Shown here one piece after another: positions 1-9,200 of a stretch of 64,000 nucleotides of DNA. The notes under the pieces are model-generated. The model did no database searches and had not been told where the DNA came from. It was given only the letters and a program-made list of their open reading frames with translations. Made by a program: the position numbers and the translations under genes. Numbering within the stretch: position 1 is the stretch's first letter; every line of letters begins with the position of its first letter. The DNA comes from Rosa chinensis. Its lineage: Eukaryota; Streptophyta; Magnoliopsida; Rosales; Rosaceae. The stretch spans positions 124,001 through 188,000 of the forward strand of contig NC_037091.1 of NCBI RefSeq assembly GCF_002994745.2. The letters run 5' to 3'.

Positions 1-498
1 ATTGAAACGTTAAAATAACAGTAGTTTTTTAAAAGATGGCAATAGTTTTTCAAAACATTATAATAATTTGAGTGGTTCTTGTGAATGTGGCAATAACTTT
101 TAAAAAAAATTTACAGTAATTATTGTAATGAATGGCAATAGCTTTTTAGGAGAATAACTTTTTAGTTCGTCGACAATAACTTTTTATTCGATAAGTTTTT
201 TTGAAAGATGACAGTGACTTTTTTCGGAGAATGATAATTTTTATGAAGAATGATTCTTCTATGAGACTACTCCTATATATCAGTAACATGATATGACCTT
301 TGTTGAAGTCATTAATCAAGATTTGCAACATTTGAGATGATTGTTACCTTAGTGTTAACAAACGTTAATCTCAAAATAAAGAGTATTCAATGCACCGACA
401 TTCATTTGCAACAAACAAGGATAGACGACTAGATAACATTAAGTATTTCTTTTGTTATTAAAAAAAACCTATAAATATCAATGACTGAGATTTGCTAA
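1..498. other. AT-rich sequence without a recognisable gene
   Basis: No convincing coding frame or splice structure is visible here. The first 250 bases repeat short motifs such as 'ggcaatagcttttt' and 'caataactttt', suggesting degenerate simple repeats. The stretch ends at the TAA target site of the MITE that begins at 499. Confidence 0.5.
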
Positions 499-716
499 GG
501 GCTAGTTTGAGATTAGTGTGACTTTGAAAAAAAACTATTGCTGCTGTGTTGTGAAAATAATCAGTTGTGAATTAAAACAGTTTCATGTTTAGTAAATAAT
601 ACTTTTAAAAGGATTGAGAGCTCTCCAAAACCCTAGGTTGGCGGCAAGCTTTTCAGACCAAAGGATCGGCTCTCGTCCGGTGGCGACCTAGGCATAGGCC
701 TTGTCTACGCCTCTTG

Positions 717-1888
717 GGCTTAGTTTGGGAATGCTTCTTGGGCTGCTTTTGAGACCAAAAGTGCTTTTGAGACCAAAAGTGCTTTTGAGTTTAATCTAGA
801 GTATTTGGTAAAAATCTAAAAAGCTGCTTTTGATCCATTTTAGCTTCTCCCAACCGAGTTTATCAAAAGCTACAAATCGTAGCTTTTGAAAATGGATTTT
901 GCAGAAAGCTGAAAAAACACGGAGATTCTAAAATTAAACCAGCATAATCATCTCTCATCTCCATATCCCGATCATCTCTCATCTTCATCTTCCTCTTCCT
1001 CAACCTTCTCCGACCACCGCCGCATGACCGGCCCTTCCGCACTGCTGCTCTCCCTCACTGTCAGCCACAGTGCATCTTCTAGGCAACTCAAATATCTCCT
1101 TGAAAATACTGCCCAATCCTCCCAACACTATGATCCAAACCTCTTCTGGGCAACTCAAATATCTCATCACTGACCCGACCCAAGCTTCCTATTCCATTGA
1201 TGACTCCACTTTTGCATGCAATCTTTAGAACCACCAAATCCCAGAATGGGTATAAAAAAATCCCAAAATCCTAATTGAAATCGTAGAAGTCTAGAACAAT
1301 GCTCAAACGAATGCCCTTAAAGATACAATATTGATACAACATTCAACATCTGAAAGATACCCACTAATCAGTGGAGCCCAAAGAACAAAAATTTGAGGGT
1401 AAAATCAAGAATGTGAAGAACCAGTTAATTCGGTAGAGAATCAATTTCATAAAAAATGGGAAAGAATTATGGGTGGGAAAAAGAATGAATGGAAGCTGGA
1501 TGGATGATTGAATGATTTAAAGGAACAGACGGATATGAGAGACAGAGAGAGAGGAAGAGAAGAAATGGATATGAGAGTAGGTGGAAGATTGTTGGTGCGA
1601 AAATGGTGAGGGAAGAAGCAGAAAGAATGTGGATGATCTGATGATCATTAATCATAAAGGAAAAGCCAAATATATTATTGTCTTAATTATTAAAATTAAT
1701 TTTTGAGATTTTTCAATCACTTATGAGTTTCTTGATCATTTTAGTAATTATAGCCAACCAAAGCATTTTTGCCTTGCAACTTACCAAACACCTCAACTGC
1801 TTCCTCTCACAGCAAATTCGGAAGTGCTTCCTTTCACAGCAAATTTGGAAGTGCTTTCTCTCACAGTCCAGCAATTCCAAACTAAGCC
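717..1888. mobile_element. Non-autonomous TIR transposon inside LINE A
   Basis: The left end GGCTTAGTTTGGGAATGC and the reverse complement of the right end GGCTTAGTTTGGAATTGC are nearly identical inverted repeats. The flanks share TTG (714-716 and 1889-1891), or CTTGG if the TIR is trimmed by one base, so the TSD length is ambiguous. The ends resemble those of the MITE starting at 499, suggesting a related PIF-like family. The interior shows subterminal 'gcttttga' and 'caaatt(c/t)ggaagtgctt' repeats and no transposase. Confidence 0.55.
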
Positions 1889-2180
1889 TTGGTCTGCTGT
1901 CAGACGGGAATTTGATGTTAACATCCAGGGTGCTCTTAAGGGGTGTGGCTTGGAGTTGTTGCGGGCTGTTTTGGCTTCATTCCCGGTATGAAATCTTTGG
2001 GCTGTTGATGGTCGTGTGTTGCAGGATTGGAGGCCTCGTCTCGTTTCCTGGATCGGCGACGGTGCTGGTCTGGTAGTGGAATATGCGGTGGCAAGGATCG
2101 GAGGAAGGGGGATCGGGGCAGGTTTGTGGCAACGGGGTTGCGGCGACATGTTTCGTGATGATCTAGGTCGTGACGATAGT

Positions 2181-2745
2181 GGGGGGGGGGGGGGGGTGGC
2201 GGCAGGAACTGCATCGCTGGATTGGGGATGCTAGATATGGATGCCTGGTCTGGGCTAAGGAAAACCTAATGGGCTTTTGAGCTGGCCCTTCTTGAAGGTT
2301 GCTCTGGATTTTATTTTGGGCTGGGCTTTCTGCCTTAGGCTCATCTCTATGTTATTTAGTTTATCTAAGTACAATAATTTCCTTTATTAGGAAACTAAGT
2401 TTTTATGTGCACTTTATGTACCTCTAGCGCCTCTGGAGTAGTACCAAAGGAGGACCTTGCTAGGTTGGGGGGGGGGGGGGGTGGCGGGAACTGCAGCGCT
2501 GGATTGGGGATGCTAGAGATGGATGCCTGGTCTGGGCTAAGGAAAACCTAATGGGCTTTTGAGCTGGCCCTTCTTGAAGGTTGCTCTGGATTTTATTTTG
2601 GGCTGGGCTTTTTGCCTTCGGCCCATCTCTATGTTATTTAGTTTATCTAAGTACAATAATTTCCTTTATTAGGAAACTAAGTTTTTCTGTGCACTCTATG
2701 TACCTCTAGCGCCTCTGGAGTAATACCAAAGGAGGATCTTGCTAT
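2181..2745 (+). repeat. Tandem duplication, unit about 285 bp
   Basis: Two head-to-tail copies (about 2181-2466 and 2467-2745) each begin with a G-run of 15 to 16 bases followed by 'tggcgg' and end near 'ggagga(c/t)cttgcta'. The match is nearly base for base, with few substitutions. It lies in the 3' part of LINE A, so the 3' UTR was duplicated before or after insertion. Confidence 0.85.
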
Positions 2746-2954
2746 GTCTACGTTTTTACTTGTCTAATGAGTGGGTCTATATGTATGTAGCAATGTAACG
2801 ACATATTCTGGCTTGTGGAGACTATATATATTGACACCCATTTTGGGTGGATTCAAAAAAAAAAAAAAAACTTTTAAAAATGCTGTCAGTATATAAAACA
2901 ACTTCAGAGCGTGTTTTAATTGAAAACAGCTTCTAAAAGAACACCAATTTTTAA

Positions 2955-4094
2955 TTTTTCCCTGCAAATCAAAAGAACATCAATGCTCAGGTTTGGGTGA
3001 ATTTTTGGGATTTAGGTCTTGAATTTTGGGAGCCTCTGACGCTGTTTGAGATCGCAAATGGAATTGGGGTGCCTATGAAAATTGATCAGAATACCTTAGA
3101 TAGAAAACTTGGTCTCTTTGCAAGGGTTTTGGTTGATATTGATTTATCTTCTGATCCTCCACATGAATTGGATGTTCGTCGCAACAACGGAGATATTGTT
3201 GTGATTGAAGTTGGATACGAGCGTCTCCCTGATCTTTGCTCGCATTGTGGCAATGTTGGGCACAACGTTACAACTTATAAGCTTCTACGAAACCATGCAG
3301 CTTCTGGTCAGATTGTGATTGAGATGGGTCAAGGTCAATCGTGTAAGTGTCGTCGACAGAAGACAAAACAAGTATTTGTTGCAAAGAATACTGAGCAAGT
3401 GGATAAGGGAAAGAAGATGGTTGTTGCTCCTATGCCAAGTGTGAATGCAAATGCTAGAGAGGGTCCTTCATTGGCACGAGCATCTCTTCCTCTTGCTACA
3501 TCAGTGGTTGTTGATTCGGAATTGAATAGGGTTATGGATATTGTTGAACAAACTCTAATTGTTGAGAAGGTCACTGCTCCAACTACTAGTCCATCTGTTG
3601 TCGAGCAAGCCATTGTTCCAATAGTACAGGAGATAGGACAAATTATCTCCAGCCCAGTTGCAAGTTCAGTTCCAACAAACTCTCCAAGTAATGTTAATGT
3701 CAATATTTCCACTGGTAATAGCTTTGAGATTCTTTCTCAAATGCAGCAAGGAAAGAGCATTGTTGTAGACGAGCAAGAGGAAGTTGGAGAGCGCAATGAC
3801 AATTTGGTTGGCAATAATAATACAAATTCTAATTTGGTAGAATCTATTGCTCATCAAGCTAAGTTCTGTTGGGGTGATTTGGAATATGAAGAACCCCTTG
3901 GTCATCATACATATGCTCAGGCTGAGATAAGTCCAGTGTGTTCTTGGTTTGAAGAGGGTGAAGCAATTCTGGCAGATGAGAATCTTCTTAAGTCTCTCTC
4001 AAAGTCTCAAAATAAAAAATTGAAGACCAAGAGAGATTCACGTGATCCTTACCCTACCCGCAATCAAACGCCCGTTGTGTGTCTTGATCTTTGA
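2955..4094 (+). pseudogene. LINE ORF1 fragment (DUF4283/zinc-knuckle type)
   Basis: The frame is open from 2955 to the stop at 4094. The early part (around 2985-3170, 'AQVWVNFWDLGLEFW' then 'ARVLVDIDL') matches the conserved N-terminal region of plant L1 ORF1 proteins, which bind nucleic acid in the LINE ribonucleoprotein. A CX2CX4HX4C zinc knuckle follows at about 3238-3280 (CSHCGNVGHNVTTY), but its last cysteine is tyrosine, so it is defective. The first in-frame GTG (2997) is not a real start; upstream residues also fit the family, so this is a 5'-truncated gene. The C-terminal third is Ser/Val/Asn-rich and unconserved. Confidence 0.75.
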
Positions 4095-4118
4095 TTCAAT
4101 GGGCTCTGCTTAATCTTT

Positions 4119-5667
4119 GGGGAATTTGATTCTACACCCAAATTGACACACCTCTTTTAGAATAAACCCATCCATAAGTGTGTTTTAATATACACCCAAA
4201 CCAATTAATTAGATTTATGCAAAATAAAAAACCTATTAAATAGACTAAATAATAAAACCCAATATTGTTAAGAATTACTGAATCTGCCACTTTCAAATTC
4301 CCATTCACCTATTAAATAGGATTGATAATAAAATCCAATAATGTTGCTGATGGAAGTCGATCATGAAACGGCTGCCCATAGACGTCGCCCATAATTACTC
4401 AACCCTTGATTTCAGCAATTGATAATTCTCCTCTGGGTTGGAGGTTACGTAACTTCACATTGAAAAGTGTAATCTGCACATTCAAAGCTGGTGTCAATAT
4501 CTCTACAAGATTGTGATATAAATGGATTGCACAATCAGAGGTTGGTGGGTTGCCTGTGTTCGACAGCATATCCGATTGGTACGGTTGATGAGTATTGTGA
4601 TTGCTATCTATTCAAAAGGTGTGTGTGCTCCTGACGAAGAGGTATTTGTTTTGTGATGGTTCTAGGTTTTTGATATTGAGTAGGTATGATAGACTATACA
4701 AGTTCTTGATTGCAGGGTTTTGTTTCATCTTCTTGTTTCTCAATAGATACTACAAGTTAATTTTGATGGCTAAAGAGTACACCCACCTGGAATTTAGGTG
4801 CAACCTTCTCAAGTTTGGACGTATTATGACCGACGAGTTAAAGGCTGAAATTACTGAAGTGCGCTTGATCTGATTGCACCCTCCATCATCTACAATAACA
4901 TGGACCCTATTATGAAAAATTAATGAACATGGAATATTGATTCTATACCTACGCCTATTGGAATGGGGAATCAAATTTCATTCAAAAAAAGGGAAGAAAA
5001 AAAAAAGCAAAATGACATACCTTGATGAGAGGATGTTTAATCACTACATGATAGGAATACCTCCACAAAAGGATGTTTAATCAGATTGAGAAATCTACGA
5101 AATCTAATAGCAATATCTACACAACCACATTTACTTAAAAATAGCAAATATAAAGATCAAATCTGAAAGGAAGAGATATACAATAATTAAGACCATTAAT
5201 CTTTTTAAATAAGGAATATCTACACAAACATATCTCCTAAAATATGGCATCAGTTAATGGCAATTGATCACGTTGACATATTTAATAATAGGATTATCTA
5301 CACAACCATATCTACTAAAAAATGGCAAATATATAGGTCAAATAAAAAAGGAAGAGATATGCAATAATTAAGGCAAGTAATCGTTTTTAAATCAGGAAAA
5401 ATAAATTGATGGTATTAAATTCTAATTTGTGTTTATAACTGATGCCATATTTAAATTTAAAAAAAACACTTATATTTGAGGAATTTTTTCCTTCTTCGAC
5501 GATAAGGGTAAAATAGTCAAACTAAAAAAAGAGAAAAAAACTTAATTATAGACTTAAAACCTATACGGTAGGTTTAATTATGTGAATGGGTGTAGATTAA
5601 AAGAAAACATATGATTGGGTTTCCCTTAAAAGGAGCTTCATTTTTTGGGTTTTTTTTCTAATTTTCT
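4119..5667. mobile_element. Insertion of unknown class inside LINE B
   Basis: This AT-rich block interrupts LINE B between ORF1 and the 3' UTR. CTTAATCTTT occurs at both edges (4109-4118 and 5668-5677) and could be a target duplication. Slightly inside, 'tctacaccca' at 4131-4141 pairs with 'tgggtgtaga' near 5590, which could instead be inverted ends. I cannot choose between these boundaries. No transposase or other coding frame stands out. Confidence 0.35.
5112..5398. repeat. Diverged direct repeat, spacing about 180 bp
   Basis: The block 'ctacacaaccacatttactta...ggaagagatata' (5112-5222) recurs as 'ctacacaaccatatctacta...ggaagagatatg' (5291-5398) with about 85 percent identity by eye. A shorter third trace occurs near 5218-5250. 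It lies within the insert in LINE B. Confidence 0.6.
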
Positions 5668-6042
5668 CTTAATCTTTCTTATGTTTTGTTGCCTTTTGAG
5701 TTAGCTGTTTTTTGTTTTCTAAAGGGTCTTGGTTTCATGTCCCCCCCACTACGTGCTATCTTTTTTAATTAATAAATTATTTTAATTACAAAAAAAAAAA
5801 AACAGCTTCTAAAAGCAATTTTTGGATTGCTTCTAAAATTTGCTGCCAGTGATCTATAATTTTCAATTAAAACTGCTTTTTATTTATTTACCAAACACAA
5901 TATAATCTAGAATTTTAGATAAAAACTGATTTTTTTTTTAAGCGAAACAATCCCAAACATGGCCTAAATCTATTGATTCCACTTGTACCGCGGGTGTATA
6001 GAAGAATTTTTTTTATTTTTGCCACGCTGGTAAATTCCTCCT

Positions 6043-6052
6043 TTTATATATC
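6043..6052 (+). promoter_or_regulatory. Possible TATA box of the DLDG1-like gene
   Basis: TTTATATATC lies about 200 bp upstream of the start codon at 6255, in the only TE-free stretch before the gene. A short out-of-frame upstream ORF (ATG at 6236, 19 codons) overlaps the main start and could dampen translation. Both are inferences from sequence position only. Confidence 0.3.
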
Positions 6053-6254
6053 TTTTATCAATATTAGCCTATGGCAATTGGCAAAAGTATTATACATAAA
6101 TAAATGACGAGTCACTAAACCGTTATCCACTCTGGGCGAAGAGGTGTTTACCAACCAAGAACGTTGGTTTTGGTCTGAGTTTCTTCGCTCCTTGATGTTC
6201 ATGTTGGATTGTTTTGGTGCTTGGAGAATCTGAAAATGTGGGGTTATATTAATC

Positions 6255-9200
6255 ATGTTGTCCATGGTCTTATGCGAGAACTTCATCTGTTTTAACAACC
6301 ACAACAAGCAGACTTTGTTTTCGCACAAAATTGATTCGCAGTCGAGGCTCGCAGCAGCAGTTGAGGTGGGTCGAGGAGGAGGAGGACGGAGGTGCAGTGG
6401 GTTCGTTGCCAATGCCGGAAAGAGAAAACGGAAATGGTGGCAGAGCTTCTTCTTCGACGAGGAAGGTAATTGGCTTGGTTTGAAAGACGATGACATGCTG
6501 GCCGCGGAGGAGGAGGACTTGGATTCCAATTCCTACTCGGAAGCTGAGAAATTTGAGGCGTGGAAGACAAGGGCCGAAGCAATCGTGGATTTGAGGGAAG
6601 CACAGCAGGATATGAGCAACGAGGAGAATCGCAAGTGGGAGGATTGGCTTGCTGCGGATTCCAACTCGTCCTCGTCCTGGGAATACATGCAGTCTGATAT
6701 TCCTACCGAAACTGAAGCCGAAAAGGGGGTGCTTTACTCTCTCACCGATTCCCTTCTTGGAAGGGAAGATGATGATGACCTGCTCTACGAAGACCGTGTG
6801 TTCCGTTACGCCTCCCTCAATTCGGTAACTCTCAGCTTGGCTTCTCTATAATCTTACTTATAGCTTCATCATCACTTTTTTTACTTATAAAAATGTGTCA
6901 TCCCTTTCTACTGTACAGGCTAAATTTTTGGCGGTTTTAATAATTATACCCTGCGCCTTGGATTTTGTGGTTCACGACTATGTTTTGATGCCCTTTCTGG
7001 ACAGGTAACGCCTCTATCTTTTGCCCCTCTTCCATTATATAAACACACATTTCCCAAGTGAACATCCAAATTCAAATCTCTCTCACCTCCAAACATGTAG
7101 ACTTCATTGTGCATTTCCTTGTCAACCATTCCTAAAGGGTAGTGCCAGCTTCCAAGGCATACCGCGCGCCTAAATGTGCTACACAATGAGAATAATATTG
7201 CTGGCAGAAAAACAAGCCTATACTGAAATAAGGGTTTTCCTTTTTCTTTGACGAGAATCATGTATTCCAAGCTGGTGTTTTGTTTGGGGGTTCCTTCTTT
7301 TAATCATGGTAGCTAAAGCAATCAATGAAACCGGTGCGTCTTAAGCACCTGCTTGTTCTAACGTAGAGGAACATGATGCACAGTACTTGGAACAGCTACA
7401 AAATAGGGTGGTTATATTTTCCAAGCTTCAAATTTTAGTACCCATGGCAAAGTCTCATGTAATTTTTGCTACTATTTCTTGGTAGTATATATTGTTCTCA
7501 TACATTTCGTGTGTGTTTGTATTGTTCTGATAGATTCATGTGTTTTGTGTGTGGATTTATAAAAGAAGAAAGTCATAAGTTCCTTTTGAATGCTTCACTT
7601 CATTGGACATGGTTAACACCATTAAAATCATTGAATGTTACCTTCAAATTATGAACCACTGGATTGAGCACCCACTTACATACATGTGAGCAGATATGTG
7701 AAGACCGTGCCACTTGCGGCAGAGATGCTGGATGTCAGAAGAAATCAAAAGCTTCAAATGGTTGATGAATTAAAAATGGAGAGAGCAAGATTTCAGCTTG
7801 AGATGGAAATTGGTAAAGCTCCACCACTTTCTGATGAGGAGGTCTGGTGGGAGTTGCGGCATAAAGCGTAAGATTGACATTCTTTGTTTCTCCTTTCGAA
7901 AGATCCTCCATATATATTTATCAGTGGGTGGCTCCTATTGATGTTCCCAACAGTGGCGGAAAATCTCCTTGCTGCTTTAAAACCTGGGTCTACTTCTAAT
8001 AGTACCAAGCCCTTTTGGGATAAAATCCTACACCTGACATTGCCAAAGGTGGTTAAGTGTGGACAATATCAGTGCTAACTTTGGTATCATTCTGAGCAAT
8101 GGATAATCTAGCAGATTGACCCAATTTCCATCATTTATGTGCTGTTGCGTTCATTAGTGATTTTGGTAACTCATTTATATGAATTTATATGATGCTACAG
8201 CCTAAAGTTATACTTTGGACACTCTTCTATAGCTTTTGGTAATACTAGCACAGTTGGACATTTGGATCTAGGTAACAAAACAATGTAGGAATCTATTCCG
8301 AAATGACAATGTTATGGAACCTTCTAATAAAAGAACATCCAAGTATTCAGATCTGTCGTTGTCACTTTAAGTATTCACCGTCATGAATGATGATTTATAC
8401 TGTTAAATTACAGATTAATATTAATGTTAATGTTATTACAAATGTTGAACCTGGGTCATTTTAGGGACAGAATTGGAAAAGTTTCTATGTTTTGTTCCTC
8501 ATCAGCTAGATTTCAGACTTTAATTATGACGGTGATTGCTTTCCTAATTACTTCCTTAATGCTTTAACAGATTAGAGCTGAGAGATGAATGGAGATTTGA
8601 AAATCGTAGAGCATTTGCCAACATATGGTCCGATATGTCATTTGGGATCTCATTATTCATTCTTTTATACTGCAACCAGAGTAAAGTGAGTTATTATTAC
8701 TTCTATTCTGTTCTTTCCTTTTATGTATTTAAATTGTCTTACCTGTGATAATTAGGAGATCATTTGCCATGTATGTCTTTGAAATGTTTTACAGTTAACT
8801 ACTATTTGGTCATCATCTATCACATAAAAACTAGTAGGTGGCAGAAGTGCATTGTTCACTATAATTATTGTTCTTCCTGTCATTTGATTTTGGGTTTGCC
8901 TTTTTCAGTTGTCATATGTGTGGTGACTGGTGAGGGTGCTAACTATGGACCGCCGTTGTTTGCTGACTACCTATCTACAAAATTATGCAATAATAATGCC
9001 TTTTGTCTGCTCAGGATATTATAGCAATCAATTCCAACATTAAGATAAAATGTATAGTAGGTCTAGGCTATAAAACATATAATGGTCTGGATGATAGGAT
9101 TCTATACTCAATGATCTCATAAGATGTTAATTGGACTGAAGCAGATAAGTTTGTTTAAGAAAGTATCTGAGTCTACATATATAAGATTTGCCTATGCAGA

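Larger units (their letters stand above)
611..2869 (+). mobile_element. LINE-derived (L1-type) element with poly-A tail
   Basis: A direct repeat ACTTTTAAAA at 601-610 and 2870-2879 brackets this segment. It ends in an A-run (2855-2870) as expected for target-primed reverse transcription, and starts with a CT/GC-rich leader. No RT or ORF1 coding survives, so it is a non-autonomous or deleted LINE derivative. It contains a TIR element (717-1888) and a tandem duplication of its 3' part (2181-2745). It is inserted in the MITE that starts at 499. Confidence 0.6.
2940..5798 (+). mobile_element. 5'-truncated L1-type LINE with 17-bp TSD, internally replaced
   Basis: A long direct repeat (AAAACAGCTTCTAAAAG, 2923-2939 and 5799-5815) brackets the element, and it ends in a poly-A run (5790-5802). 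The 5' part carries an ORF1 fragment (2955-4094). The 3' part (about 5680-5790) looks like an L1 3' UTR ('ggtttcatgtcccccc...'). ORF2 (endonuclease and reverse transcriptase) is missing; in its place lies about 1.5 kb of other AT-rich DNA (4119-5667). The element cut the MITE starting at 499. Confidence 0.7.
499..5964. mobile_element. PIF/Harbinger-like MITE split by two LINE insertions
   Basis: The left end at 499 (GGGCTAGTTTGAGATT) and the reverse complement of the right end at 5964 (GGCCATGTTTGGGATT) form imperfect terminal inverted repeats. Both are flanked by TAA (496-498 and 5965-5967), the usual PIF/Harbinger target duplication. Removing the two LINEs (611-2869 and 2940-5798) leaves about 0.33 kb in three pieces (499-610, 2880-2939, 5816-5964). 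The outer pieces are roughly palindromic: 'gtttagtaaataa' on the left matches 'gtttggtaaataa' on the right complement. No transposase frame is present. Its right edge lies about 290 bp upstream of the DLDG1 start codon. Confidence 0.65.

Noticed and set aside
4119..5667. Confident superfamily call for the insert in LINE B
   Set aside because: The 10-bp direct repeat and the inverted 'tctacaccca' pair imply different borders, so neither is secure.
6944..7270. Minus-strand ORF of 108 codons opposite DLDG1 intron 2
   Set aside because: No family resemblance, overlaps an exon and intron of a well-supported gene, and its composition is ordinary intron.
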